Made by a program: the position numbers and the translations under genes | Assembly: GCF_024397915.1 (NCBI RefSeq) | Contig: NZ_CP073347.1 | Coordinates: 5,022,001-5,086,000, forward strand | DNA length: 64,000 bases | DNA from: Marinobacterium rhizophilum | GTDB lineage: Bacteria > Pseudomonadota > Gammaproteobacteria > Pseudomonadales > Balneatricaceae | Direction of reading: 5' to 3' | The notes under the pieces: model-generated | The model's database searches: none | What the model was told of the DNA's origin: nothing | What the model saw: the letters and a program-made list of their open reading frames with translations, nothing else | In this document: in pieces, positions 45,568 to 55,108 of the stretch | Layout: each line of letters starts with the position of its first letter | How positions within the stretch are numbered: the first letter of the stretch is position 1

Positions 45568-46421
45568 CAGGACAGCTCCTTTAATGCCAGGTTTTGGTGG
45601 TCGATCACCGGCAGGTGGGTGCCGGGGCGGGTGCGGCCGGGAATCGGGATGCAGGCGATCAGCCCCTGGGTGTAGGGATGCTGTGGCTGCGCCAGTACTG
45701 TGCTGGCGGCGCCCGCTTCAACGATATTGCCCCGGTACATGACGCAGACCTTGTCGGCCATGGCACTGACGACGCCAAAGTCGTGGGTAATCATCAGCAG
45801 GGCAAAGTTGAGCTCCTTGGCCAGGGTGCGAATCAGCTCCAGTATCTGGGCCTGGATGGTGACATCCAGCGCCGTGGTGGGCTCGTCGGCGATCAGCAGC
45901 GAGGGTTTTCCCATCAGCGCCATCGCAATCATGATGCGCTGGCGCTGGCCGCCGGAAAACTGGTGCGGGTACTGTGCCAGGCGCTCTTTTGCCTGGGGAA
46001 TGCCGACCTTTTGCAGCAGCGTTGTGGCCCGTTCGCGTGCAACCGTGCGACTGACACCCTCGTGGCGCATGACGCCTTCGGTCATCTGGCGCTCAATGGT
46101 CAGGGTCGGGTTCAGGGCCGTCATGGGGTCCTGAAAGATGATGGCAATATCCTTGCCGCGTACCCGGTCGAGCTGGCGTTGTGACAGGCTCTGCAAGGGC
46201 TTGCCCAGCAGCTCCAGCCGCTTCGCACTGACCCGGGCCTTGGGCGTTTGCAGGCCGACGATCGACAGTGCCGTCATGGACTTGCCGCTGCCGGATTCGC
46301 CGATCAGGCACAGGGTTTCGCCGGCTTCCAGGCTAAAACTGACACCCTTGACGGCCTTTACGATCCCCTGCTCGGTGGGGATTTCCACACGCAGGTCTGC
46401 AACCTCGAGAACGTTTTTCAT
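45567..46421 (-). CDS. Peptide/nickel-type ABC transporter ATPase (DppD-like)
   Basis: The 284-aa ATPase shows Walker A LIGESGSGKSMTALS, Q-loop IFQDPMTALNP, signature FSGGQRQRIMIAMAL and Walker B LLIADEPTTALDV, with the C-terminal HPYTQGLIACIPIPG segment of OppD/DppD types. Start overlaps the upstream permease stop (46418-46421). Confidence 0.93.
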   Translation of the reverse strand: MKNVLEVADLRVEIPTEQGIVKAVKGVSFSLEAGETLCLIGESGSGKSMTALSIVGLQTPKARVSAKRLELLGKPLQSLSQRQLDRVRGKDIAIIFQDPMTALNPTLTIERQMTEGVMRHEGVSRTVARERATTLLQKVGIPQAKERLAQYPHQFSGGQRQRIMIAMALMGKPSLLIADEPTTALDVTIQAQILELIRTLAKELNFALLMITHDFGVVSAMADKVCVMYRGNIVEAGAASTVLAQPQHPYTQGLIACIPIPGRTRPGTHLPVIDHQNLALKELS

Positions 46422-47317
46422 CGTTTGATCTCCGTGCCGGTGGCATCGCGCAGGCCATCACCAAACAGGTTCACCGCCAGTACCAGCAGGCAGAGCATGC
46501 CGCCCGGCAGCGCGATGAGCCAGGCATCGAACAGGATGCTGTCACGGCCTTCGGCAATCATCAGTCCCCAGGATGGGGTTGGCGGGCGTACGCCCAGCCC
46601 CAGAAACGACAGCGCCGATTCCAGCAGTATCACGTTGGCCATTTCCAGCGTGGCGATGACGATCAGGGTGGTGCGCAGGTTGGGCAGGATTTCGCGCAGC
46701 ATGGTGCGCAGGTGCGAGGCTCCGGTAGCCCGGGCGGCGCGAATGTACTCCTGGTGCCGTATGGCCTGGGTGGCGGAGCGGGACACAATGGCGAACTGGT
46801 CCCACACCAGCAGGCTGAGAACCGTGCACAGGGTGGTGAGGGACGCACCCTTGAGCGCCACGGCGGCGAGTGCCACCAGCACGATGGGCAGGGAGAGGCG
46901 GGTGGTGATCAGAAAGCTGATCAGCATGTCCACCTTGCCGCCGAAGTAGCCGGCCAGCAGCCCCAGGCTGGTGCCGATCAGGGCGGCCACCAGCACCACG
47001 CTGAAGCCGATGCCGATGGAAATCCGGGCGCCGTACAGCAGGCGCGACAGGTAGTCCCGTCCCAGGTGGTCGGTGCCCAGCAGGTGGGCGGCATCGGTAC
47101 CCGGCATCCAGAAAGGCAGGGCATAGCGGTTGTCCAGGTCCTGCAGTGTCGGGTCAAAGGGTGACAGCAGGGGGGCAAAGAGCGCAATAACGATCATCAG
47201 CAGCAGAATGCCGCCGCCGATCAGGATGCTGCTCTGGCGGACGCGCTTGAGCCAGTGCGGCCGCTTTGCCTGTGCCGTATCCGGCGCCGGGATTGTCGTG
47301 GTATTGAGGGTCGTCAT
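46418..47317 (-). CDS. ABC permease, DppC-like
   Basis: The 299-aa permease has an N-terminal cytoplasmic tail then about six membrane segments. The motif RPPTPSWGLMIAEGRDSILF near the C-terminus (EAA-adjacent) and GTDHLGRDYLSRLLYGARIS near residue 80 are typical of DppC/OppC. It forms the channel with the DppB-like subunit. Confidence 0.92.
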   Translation of the reverse strand: MTTLNTTTIPAPDTAQAKRPHWLKRVRQSSILIGGGILLLMIVIALFAPLLSPFDPTLQDLDNRYALPFWMPGTDAAHLLGTDHLGRDYLSRLLYGARISIGIGFSVVLVAALIGTSLGLLAGYFGGKVDMLISFLITTRLSLPIVLVALAAVALKGASLTTLCTVLSLLVWDQFAIVSRSATQAIRHQEYIRAARATGASHLRTMLREILPNLRTTLIVIATLEMANVILLESALSFLGLGVRPPTPSWGLMIAEGRDSILFDAWLIALPGGMLCLLVLAVNLFGDGLRDATGTEIKR

Positions 47318-47319
47318 GT

Positions 47320-48237
47320 TCAGGCCTCGCGAATTCGTGGGTCGAGCCAGGCATTGATCAGGTCTGCCAGGGTGGTGAGCAGCACGTAGACCAGGGACAG
47401 GATCAGAATGATGCCCTGTACCACCGGCAGGTCGCTGCGCAGCAGGGATTCCCAGGCCAGGCGACCGAGGCCATTGAGGGCGAAGACGCTTTCAATGACG
47501 ATGGAGCCGGACAGCAGGATGCCCAGCTGTACCGCGGCTACGGACACCAGCGGCAGAATGGCGTTGCGCAGGCCATGGCGCAGAATCACGGTGGTCATGC
47601 CCAGGCCCTTGGAGCGGGCGGTGCGTACATAATTGGCCTGCAGCACGTCGATCATGCTGGCGCGCATCAGCCGCATCAGGGTGGGGAGGGCGTAATAGCT
47701 CAGCACCACGACCGGCAGCACAAAGCCCTGCCAGCTGTCGGCACCGGATATGGGCAGCAGGTTCCACCAGACGCCAAAGACCACGATCAGGATCAGCCCG
47801 AGCCAGAAGCTGGGTACCGCCTGGCCGGACACCGCGATCAGCAGGGCGATGCGATCCAGTACTCCGTTGGGCTTGAGGGCGGCCATAATGCCCAGCGGCA
47901 GGGCCAGCAGCAGGGCAACGATGAACGAAACCGAACCCAGTACCAGGGTGACGGGAATACGCTCGGCGATGATCTGGCTCACCGGCATGCTGAAGTAGTA
48001 ACTGGTGCCCAGGTTGCCCTGCAGGGCCTGACCGATCCAGTCGGTGTATTGCACAATAATGGGGCGGTCAAAACCGTACAGCTGGCGCACGAGTTCTGCG
48101 TCCTTGGCGCTGCCGCCGGCACCGGCGATGGCGATGGCCGGATCACCGGACAGGTACGCGAGGGAAAAACTGATGGAGGAAACGGCGAGGGCGACCAGCA
48201 GCGCCACAAACAGCCGTTTCAGCAGGAATCTGAACAT
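47320..48237 (-). CDS. ABC permease, DppB-like
   Basis: The 305-aa permease starts MFRFLLKRLFVALLVALAVS at the ATG at 48237 (a GTG at 48249 is an alternative). LPLVSVAAVQLGILLSGSIV and VFALNGLGRLAWESLLRSDL near the C-terminus are typical of DppB. Two bases separate its stop from the DppC-like start. Confidence 0.92.
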   Translation of the reverse strand: MFRFLLKRLFVALLVALAVSSISFSLAYLSGDPAIAIAGAGGSAKDAELVRQLYGFDRPIIVQYTDWIGQALQGNLGTSYYFSMPVSQIIAERIPVTLVLGSVSFIVALLLALPLGIMAALKPNGVLDRIALLIAVSGQAVPSFWLGLILIVVFGVWWNLLPISGADSWQGFVLPVVVLSYYALPTLMRLMRASMIDVLQANYVRTARSKGLGMTTVILRHGLRNAILPLVSVAAVQLGILLSGSIVIESVFALNGLGRLAWESLLRSDLPVVQGIILILSLVYVLLTTLADLINAWLDPRIREA

Positions 48238-48302
48238 GGGCGGGCTCACTTTTTATTCGAAAAGGAAGGGGTACGGCCGTTGCCGGCCGTACCCGGGTCA
48301 GC

Positions 48303-49829
48303 CTATTTCCAGCTGGCGAGCCACCAGCGAGCGAACTCGTCCGGGTGGGGCTGGAAGTTGAGATCGTCGGCCAGGCCGTAATTGATGTTGAAGTTGTACA
48401 TGGGCATCCAGTATGCCCGGTCGGCAATCTTCTTCAGTGCCTGGCTGTAGTTGGCCTTGCGCACCTCGCGGTCGTTGGAGGTATCGGCGACTTGCAGCAG
48501 TGCGGCGATGTCGGCATCGGCGATCTGGTCGTCCGCGCCACCGCCAAAGAAGTTCGACTGGATAAAGACCACGTCACCGATACCGTAGCTGCCCCAGTTG
48601 GAGAACAGCGCCGGCACCGAGCCTTCACGCCATTTCTGTACTGCGGCTGCGTACTGGTTCTCGTTGAGGTTGACACGGATGCCCACCTTGGCCAGATCCG
48701 CCGCCACCGCTTCGGCCACCGGGCGAGGCATGGCCGCGAAGGTCATGTCCAGCTCGAAGCCGTCGGCAAGGCCCGCTTCCTGCAACAGCGCGCGGGCCTT
48801 GTCGGGGTTGTAGTCGTAACGCGTGACGTCCTGCTCGCAGCCAAACTGCGCCGGGTTACAGGCGGAGTTGAGCACTTCGGAGGCCGCACCGCCGAAGACC
48901 TTGGCGATCTGCTCGCGGTTCACCGCATGGATGATCGCCTGGCGCACCCGCACATCGCTGATGGCGTAGCCACCTTCATTGGCGGCGCGGGCGAAGTTCA
49001 CATAGGCAATGCGCATGATCGGCGCATTCACGATGTTAACGCGGCGTTCCAGCTTGCTGGCCTGGTCGGGCGGAATGCGCCAGATCCAGTCGAGCTGGCC
49101 GGACATCAGTTCGGCGTACTGGGTGTTCATCTCCGGAATGGTGCGGGCGACGATGCGGCCGATGGCGGGCTGGCCCTTGGGGCTGCCGGCGTAATGTTGC
49201 TCGAAGCGCTCCAGCACATAGCGCACGCCGGGGGTCTGTTCCACCAGCTGGTAGGGTCCGGTGCCCACCGGCGTGGCAGACATGCCGGCGGAGCCGTTGG
49301 CGGCGAAGTATTCATGGGGGTAGATGGGCAGGGCGTCGGCCAGCATCTCGACGGCGCCGGCGAACGGCTTGGCCATGTGGATGCGCACGGTGTAGGCGTC
49401 GATTTTCTCGACACGGTCGATCCAGTCCACCGAGATCTGGTAGCGGGTGCCGTAATCCGGCTTGACCACGGTGTTCAGGGTGGTGAGCACGTCATCGGCG
49501 GAGAAGTCGGCGCCGTTGTGAAACTTCACGCCCTGGCGCAGCTTGAACTCGATGGTCATGGGATCGGTAAACGCCCAGGATTCGGCCAGTGCCGGCTTGA
49601 ATTCGCCGGTGTCCAGATCCTTGTACAGCAGGCCATCGTAGATATGGCGCGACAGAATCAGGCCTTCACGGCCGGCAATCTTGTAGGTGTCCAGCGCTTC
49701 GGGCTCGGACGAAAAGGCGACATTGAGGGTATCCTCGGCCTTGCTGGCCAGGGCCGGCAGCGGGGCCAGGGTGGCGCAGGCGAGTGTGGCACCCACCAGC
49801 GTTGATAAAAGCGTACGTTTTGTCAGCAT
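48303..49829 (-). CDS. ABC transporter substrate-binding protein (peptide/nickel family 5)
   Basis: The 508-aa periplasmic protein has a signal peptide (MLTKRTLLSTLVGATLACAT... to about residue 28) and DTLNVAFSSEPEALDTYKIA, then PALAESWAFTDPMTIEFKLR and GVKFHNGADFSADDVLTTLN near 95-115, the SBP_bac_5 signature. In this context it may bind an amide, carbamoyl or amino-acid derivative for the downstream hydrolases rather than peptides. It appears to be the first gene of the ABC part of the run. Confidence 0.93.
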   Translation of the reverse strand: MLTKRTLLSTLVGATLACATLAPLPALASKAEDTLNVAFSSEPEALDTYKIAGREGLILSRHIYDGLLYKDLDTGEFKPALAESWAFTDPMTIEFKLRQGVKFHNGADFSADDVLTTLNTVVKPDYGTRYQISVDWIDRVEKIDAYTVRIHMAKPFAGAVEMLADALPIYPHEYFAANGSAGMSATPVGTGPYQLVEQTPGVRYVLERFEQHYAGSPKGQPAIGRIVARTIPEMNTQYAELMSGQLDWIWRIPPDQASKLERRVNIVNAPIMRIAYVNFARAANEGGYAISDVRVRQAIIHAVNREQIAKVFGGAASEVLNSACNPAQFGCEQDVTRYDYNPDKARALLQEAGLADGFELDMTFAAMPRPVAEAVAADLAKVGIRVNLNENQYAAAVQKWREGSVPALFSNWGSYGIGDVVFIQSNFFGGGADDQIADADIAALLQVADTSNDREVRKANYSQALKKIADRAYWMPMYNFNINYGLADDLNFQPHPDEFARWWLASWK

Positions 49830-49893
49830 TGTTGTTTTTCTCCGTAGGCAAATGTCGGGCGGGAAAGGCCCCGCCCGGCAGGGGTGGGCTCTG

Positions 49894-50502
49894 TTACTGC
49901 CCGTAATAGATCGAGGCGAGGGATTCGCCGCGACGCACTCTTTCGATAATCAGCGGTTCCCGGGCCTGGATTTCCAGTGCCTGCCGGGTCAGCGCCTCGG
50001 CATCTTGCGGGGCGATGACCGCCACACCGTTTTCATCGGCCAGCACGATATCGCCGGGCTTGATGTGCACGCCATCGCAGACCACGGGGCTGTTGACGCT
50101 GCCGCCGTTCTTGCCGGCCTTGGTGGTGAGGGGCGAGCGCCCCTTGCACCAGACCGCCAGACCCGCTGCGCGAATGGCGCCGATATCGGTGATATAGCCA
50201 TCCAGAACGACGGCGCTGATACCGGCTTTAAGGGCCGCCTCGGTCATGACCGCGCCCCAGCAGGCGTGGCGGTCATCGTCCAGGCGCTCGATCACCAGCA
50301 CGTCACCGGGGCGTGCCTTGAGCAGTGCCAGCGGCAGGCTGTGGCCGTCATCACCCGGCAGGGAAACGGTCAGGGCCGGGCCGCAGCAGCGGTGGCTGGC
50401 GGTGGCGCACTGCATGGCCGGCGTCATGAATCCCTCGGTGATCATGTGGCCGAGGGTGGCGGTTTCCACGTGCAGCAGTGCGTTCAACAGGTCTGGCTTC
50501 AT
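49894..50502 (-). CDS. RraA-family protein, atypical active site
   Basis: The 202-aa protein has the RraA/HMG aldolase fold: CWGAVMTEAALKAGISAVVL near residue 93 and DIVLADENGVAVIAPQDAEA near 152. The segment DGYITDIGAI sits where catalytic relatives have DGxxRD, so the usual Arg appears replaced by Thr. This may mean a different reaction or no lyase activity. It lies between the ABC binding protein and the aldehyde dehydrogenase genes, in the same direction. Confidence 0.82.
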   Translation of the reverse strand: MKPDLLNALLHVETATLGHMITEGFMTPAMQCATASHRCCGPALTVSLPGDDGHSLPLALLKARPGDVLVIERLDDDRHACWGAVMTEAALKAGISAVVLDGYITDIGAIRAAGLAVWCKGRSPLTTKAGKNGGSVNSPVVCDGVHIKPGDIVLADENGVAVIAPQDAEALTRQALEIQAREPLIIERVRRGESLASIYYGQ

Positions 50503-50546
50503 GGCGTTAACTCCCGGACGAATGGCGTCGATAATTGGCTGTGTGA

Positions 50547-52040
50547 TCAGTGGCTCAGGTCGATCCAGGTCGACTTGAGGTCCGAGTACTTATCCATGGC
50601 ATGGATGGACTTGTCGCGCCCAAAGCCGGACTGCTTGCGCCCGCCAAAGGGCACGGTGATGTCGCCGTCGGCATAGCTGTTAACCCAGACCATGCCGGCC
50701 TGCAGCTGGTGAGACACCCGGTGGGCACGGCCAAGGTTGTCGGTCCAGAGTCCGGCGCCCAGGCCGTAGTCGGAGTCGTTGGCCAGGGCCACGACTTCTT
50801 CTTCACTGTGAAAGCGACAGACTCCCAGTACCGGGCCGAACAGTTCTTCGCGCATCACCGGGTTGCTGTTGTCGTCGCATTCCAGGATGGTTGGATTCAG
50901 ATACCAGCCGGCGCCCTGGGTGCCGATCAGGGCCGTGTCGGTCAGGGTGCGGGCACCGGCAGCGACGGCGTCCTTAACGCCGCTGACCACGCGGTCAAAC
51001 TGCAACTGATCCACCATGGCACCGGCGCGGCTGGCAGGGTCCAGCGGAGCGCCGGGCTGGTACTGGCGGGCTTGCTCGAGCAGCAACTGCACGAATTCGT
51101 CGTAGATGGCGTCCTCGACATAGAGCCTGGAGGCGGCGATGCAGACTTCACCCTGGTTGACGAAAATGGCGGCAGCGGCGCAGGCTGCGGCCCGTTCCAG
51201 CTGCTGGCTGTCGGCAAAGACGATCTGCGGTGACTTGCCACCGCACTCCAGCCAGACCCGCTTGAGGTTGGACTGGGCGGCGTAGGCCATGAAGCGCTTG
51301 CCGGTGAGGGTCGAGCCGGTAAAGGTCAGGCAGTCGATATCCATGTGCAGTCCCAGCGCCTGGCCGGTGATCCGGCCCTGGCCCGGCAGTACCTGGAACA
51401 CGCCGGCCGGAATACCGGCCTCTGCCGCCAGTGCGGCCAGGCGGATGGCGCTCAGGCTCGACTGCTCGGCAGGTTTCACGATCACCGAGTTGCCGCAGGC
51501 CAGCGCCGGCGCCAGCTTCCAGCAGGTGATCATCAGCGGAAAGTTCCAGGGCACCACCGCGGCCACGACACCCACAGGTTCACGGGTGACGGTGGCGAGC
51601 ACGTTCTTGCCGGTGGGCAGGATCTCGTCGGTCTGGGTTTCGAGGGCGCCGGCGTAAAAGCGCAGGCAGTGCTCGGTCTGGGGCAGGTCAAAGGCCAGGC
51701 TGTCGCCGATGGGCTTGCCCATGTCGAGGGTTTCCAGCAGCGCCAGTTCTTCGGTGTGTTCGGCCACCAGGTCAGCAAAGCGTTCCAGCACGGCGCGCCG
51801 TTCAGCCGGCGTCCGCTGCGACCAGTCGCCGCGCTTGAACGCGGCCCGGGCCAGGCCCACGGCGCGATCGACATCGGCTTCGCTGCAGTCGGCGATGTCG
51901 GTGAGCTTGTCACCGTTGGCCGGGTTGATGCAGGGCAGGGTACGGCCCTGTTCGGCGGTGCTGTAACCGTCACCGATCCAGGCACGGCCCTCGAAATTCA
52001 GGGCGGCGGCCTTTTGCTGCCAGAACTCCAGCGTGCTCAT
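50547..52040 (-). CDS. NAD(P)-dependent aldehyde dehydrogenase
   Basis: The 497-aa protein is a classical ALDH: PWNFPLMITCWKLAPALACG near residue 163-182, catalytic Glu in VWLECGGKSPQIVF near 265, catalytic Cys in FVNQGEVCIAASRLYV near 300, and GGRKQSGFGRDKSIHAMDKY at the C-terminus. It resembles the PuuC/gamma-aminobutyraldehyde group. Start overlaps the hydrolase stop by four bases, indicating translational coupling. Confidence 0.93.
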   Translation of the reverse strand: MSTLEFWQQKAAALNFEGRAWIGDGYSTAEQGRTLPCINPANGDKLTDIADCSEADVDRAVGLARAAFKRGDWSQRTPAERRAVLERFADLVAEHTEELALLETLDMGKPIGDSLAFDLPQTEHCLRFYAGALETQTDEILPTGKNVLATVTREPVGVVAAVVPWNFPLMITCWKLAPALACGNSVIVKPAEQSSLSAIRLAALAAEAGIPAGVFQVLPGQGRITGQALGLHMDIDCLTFTGSTLTGKRFMAYAAQSNLKRVWLECGGKSPQIVFADSQQLERAAACAAAAIFVNQGEVCIAASRLYVEDAIYDEFVQLLLEQARQYQPGAPLDPASRAGAMVDQLQFDRVVSGVKDAVAAGARTLTDTALIGTQGAGWYLNPTILECDDNSNPVMREELFGPVLGVCRFHSEEEVVALANDSDYGLGAGLWTDNLGRAHRVSHQLQAGMVWVNSYADGDITVPFGGRKQSGFGRDKSIHAMDKYSDLKSTWIDLSH

Positions 52041-53278
52041 GCAACCCTCCCGGCTTCCGCCAGCATGGCGTTGAACAGGACGTTGGCGCCGGCTTCGAGT
52101 TCGTTGGGGCGGGCGTCTTCCACTTCGTTGTGGCTGATACCGCCGATGCAGGGCACGAAAATCATCGCCGTGGGAATAATGCGGCTCAGGTAAACCGCAT
52201 CGTGGCCGGCGCCGCTGATCAGCTCGCGCTGCACCAGGCCCAGGTCTTTCACGGCCTGGCGCACCTTGTCGACGCGGCCGCTGTCGAAGTGGGTCGGTGC
52301 CATCTTCTGCACGACGCTAAGCTCGATGCTGATACCCGTGGTCGCCGCCTCGGCGATCAGGGCTTCCAGGGCGTTGTTCATTTCAAGCAGCACGGCTTCA
52401 TCGCTGTGGCGCAGGTCCACCGTGAATCGCACGCGACCCGGCACCACGTTGCGGGAGTTGGGGTGCATGTCGAGCTCGCCGACAGTGACGCGGCCATCGG
52501 GCTGGCAATCATCGGACAGGGTGAGGATGCGGTTGATCAGGCTGGAAGCCACCTTCAGGGCATCGCGGCGGTACGGCATCGGGCTTGGGCCGGCGTGACA
52601 TTCCTGCCCGGTGACCACGACGTCGTACCAGTACAGGCCCAGGGCGCCGGTGACTACGCCAACCGGCAGGTTTTCAGTATCCAGTACCGGACCCTGTTCG
52701 ATATGGGCCTCGTAGTAGGCTTTTACCGGGTAACCGCCGACGGGCTCTGTGCCGGCATAACCGATGCGCTGCAGTTCGTCTGCAACACTCAAACCGGCCT
52801 TGTCGCGGGCATTCAGTGCCTGTTCGAGCGTCAGTACGCCGGCAAATACGCCGGAACCCATCATTACGGGGACAAAGCGGGAGCCTTCTTCGTTGGTCCA
52901 GATGGCAACGTCGATGGGCGCCTCGGTTTCAATATTCAGATCGTTCAGGCGGCGTACCACTTCCAGCGCGGCCAGCACGCCGTAGTTGCCATCAAAGCGC
53001 CCGCCCGTGGGCTGGGTGTCGATGTGGCTGCCGCTCATGACCGGTGGCAGGTCGGGGTTGCGGCCGGCGCGGCGGGCAAAGATATTGCCCAGGGCATCCA
53101 CGCGCAGGGTCAGGCCGGCATCACGCAGCCAGCCGCTGACCAGCTCGCGGCCGGCCTTGTCTTCGTCTGTCAGGGCAAGGCGGCAGTTTCCGCCCAGTTC
53201 CGTTGCGCCAACCTCGGCCAGATCCATAAGGGACTGCCACAGTCGGCCGCCGTTGATAGACAACAGTGAATTCGTCAT
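52037..53278 (-). CDS. M20-family amidohydrolase (allantoate/N-carbamoyl amino acid hydrolase type)
   Basis: The 413-aa protein starts at the ATG at 53278 (GGAGAA upstream). Binuclear zinc-site motifs: SGSHIDTQPTGGRFDGNYGV near residue 85, WTNEEGSRFVPVMMGSGVF near 130, and GHDAVYLSRIIPTAMIFVPC with GISHNEVEDA near 370. The family hydrolyses allantoate, ureidoglycolate or N-carbamoyl amino acids. It suggests that the transported compound carries a carbamoyl or amide group. Confidence 0.9.
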   Translation of the reverse strand: MTNSLLSINGGRLWQSLMDLAEVGATELGGNCRLALTDEDKAGRELVSGWLRDAGLTLRVDALGNIFARRAGRNPDLPPVMSGSHIDTQPTGGRFDGNYGVLAALEVVRRLNDLNIETEAPIDVAIWTNEEGSRFVPVMMGSGVFAGVLTLEQALNARDKAGLSVADELQRIGYAGTEPVGGYPVKAYYEAHIEQGPVLDTENLPVGVVTGALGLYWYDVVVTGQECHAGPSPMPYRRDALKVASSLINRILTLSDDCQPDGRVTVGELDMHPNSRNVVPGRVRFTVDLRHSDEAVLLEMNNALEALIAEAATTGISIELSVVQKMAPTHFDSGRVDKVRQAVKDLGLVQRELISGAGHDAVYLSRIIPTAMIFVPCIGGISHNEVEDARPNELEAGANVLFNAMLAEAGRVA

Positions 53279-53368
53279 TTGGTGTTCTCCGATGTTCGAA
53301 GGTCCCGGCACGGGGGGGGCTGTAGGGCCTGTGCCGGGAGTTGTGTCCGGGAAGTGGGCGGTGCCGGG

Positions 53369-55090
53369 CTAGGCCTGTGCGGCCAGGGCCTTGTCCCGGA
53401 TCTCGCTCAGCAGTGCGCCGGGGGCAATGCCGTTGCTGTCGTAACGCAGTTCGATAATGGCGGGCAGCTGGTGCTCGTTGGCAAAATCCAGCGCCTTGCG
53501 GAAGGCGGATTCGAACTGCGCGTCTTCGGTAACCACCGTGCCCTGGCCGCCATAGGCTTCGATCAGGCGGGCAAATTCCGGGTTCTGGAAGGTCAGGGCA
53601 ATTTCGCGGCCCGGGAAGTCGCGTTCCTGGTGCGCACGGATGGTGCCCCACATGCCGTTGTTGAATACCAGCACGACAACGCCCAGGCGGTACTGCAGCG
53701 CCACACCCAGCTCCTGCATGTTCATCTGGAAACAGCCATCGCCGGCAAAGCAGACCGCGGGCTGGTCCGGATGCTCGAATTTGTATGAAATCGCCGCCGG
53801 CAGGCCGTAGCCCATGGTACCCACGGTGGAGGCCAGGGAGCTGGTGGCCCCGGCAAACTGCACGTAGCGGTGGGGGTAGAGTGCGTAGTTGCCTGCCCCT
53901 ACGGTGATGCAGCCGCGGCCTTCCAGCACCTGGTTAACGGTGTGGGAAACGCGGTCCAGGCTCAGTGCGCCCGGTGCCGGCAGAGGCTCAAGCGTGTCCA
54001 GGTACGCCTGGCGTGCCTGCTTGCGCTGCGCGCTCCAGCGGCTCGCCTGCTCGGGAACCAGGTCCGCCAGCATGGAGGCGAAACCGTTGACACTGGCATT
54101 GATGGCCAGATCCGCACGGTAAACCCGGCCCAGTTCCTCAGGGTCGGGGTAAATGTGGATCAGGCTCTGCCTGGGCTGGGGTGAAGCCAGCCAGGTATAG
54201 CCTTCGCTGGTGGGCTCGCCCATGCGGGTGCCGACAGCAATGACAAGGTCGCTGTTGCTCAGCTGCTGGCGCAGTTCTTCGTGCATGGCCCAGCCGACGT
54301 GACCGACAAACTGGCTATCACGCTGGTCATAGCACTCCAGCCGGCGCCAGGACACACCCACCGGCAGGTCGAAGCGCTGGGCGAAGGCCTGCATGTCTGC
54401 CATGGCGTCTGCACTCCAGCCGCTGCCACCGATCAGCAGGAAGGGACGCTCGGCCGCTTCCAGCCGACGCTGCAGGTCCTGCATCTGCGCGGCACCGGGG
54501 TAGCTTTCCAGGCGCGGGGACGGTGCGATATTGGCAACCTCGGCGGTGCCCCAGAGCACGTCTTCCGGCAGCGCCAGTACCACGGGGCCAGGGCGGCCGC
54601 TGGTGGCGATCTTCCAGGCGCGGGCAACGTATTCGGGAATGCGGTCGGTGCTGTCGATCTGTGCCACCCACTTGCTCATTTCACCGAACATGCGGCGGTA
54701 GTCGATTTCCTGGAAGGCTTCGCGCTCCACGAAGTCGTTGCCCACTTGGCCAATGAACAGGATCATTGGCGTGGAGTCCTGAAAAGCGGTGTGTACACCG
54801 ACGGAGGCATTGGTGGCGCCGGGGCCGCGGGTTACAAAGCAGATACCCGGTTCGCCGGTCATCTTGCCGTAGGCTTCGGCCATGTAGGCGGCACCGCTTT
54901 CCTGGCGGCAGGTAATGGCCTGGATACTGTCGGTGTGCTCATTGAGCGCATCGATACAGGGCAGGTAGCTTTCACCGGCGACCATAAAGAGGCGGCGTAC
55001 CCCCTGGTCGCGCAGCTGCTGCATGAGGATCTGGCCGCCATTGCGCTGGCGGGCGTTGTCATTTTGGCAATGATCTGAAGAATGAGACAT
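53369..55090 (-). CDS. Thiamine-diphosphate-dependent enzyme (acetolactate synthase-like)
   Basis: The 573-aa protein starts at the ATG at 55090 with TTGGAG upstream. N-terminal Pyr domain: catalytic Glu in CRQESGAAYMAEAYGKMTGE near residue 50; central domain; C-terminal PP domain with CFAGDGCFQMNMQELGVALQ (GDG...N) near 440. The family includes acetolactate synthase, benzoylformate and oxalyl-CoA decarboxylases, sulfoacetaldehyde acetyltransferase. It is a lone large subunit, so a catabolic decarboxylase or lyase is more likely than an isoleucine/valine biosynthesis enzyme. Confidence 0.88.
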   Translation of the reverse strand: MSHSSDHCQNDNARQRNGGQILMQQLRDQGVRRLFMVAGESYLPCIDALNEHTDSIQAITCRQESGAAYMAEAYGKMTGEPGICFVTRGPGATNASVGVHTAFQDSTPMILFIGQVGNDFVEREAFQEIDYRRMFGEMSKWVAQIDSTDRIPEYVARAWKIATSGRPGPVVLALPEDVLWGTAEVANIAPSPRLESYPGAAQMQDLQRRLEAAERPFLLIGGSGWSADAMADMQAFAQRFDLPVGVSWRRLECYDQRDSQFVGHVGWAMHEELRQQLSNSDLVIAVGTRMGEPTSEGYTWLASPQPRQSLIHIYPDPEELGRVYRADLAINASVNGFASMLADLVPEQASRWSAQRKQARQAYLDTLEPLPAPGALSLDRVSHTVNQVLEGRGCITVGAGNYALYPHRYVQFAGATSSLASTVGTMGYGLPAAISYKFEHPDQPAVCFAGDGCFQMNMQELGVALQYRLGVVVLVFNNGMWGTIRAHQERDFPGREIALTFQNPEFARLIEAYGGQGTVVTEDAQFESAFRKALDFANEHQLPAIIELRYDSNGIAPGALLSEIRDKALAAQA

Positions 55091-55108
55091 CTGTGGCTCC
55101 AACAATTC

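Noticed and set aside
53369..55090. Acetolactate synthase large subunit for branched-chain amino acids
   Set aside because: No small regulatory subunit or ilv genes adjacent; it lies within a catabolic run.
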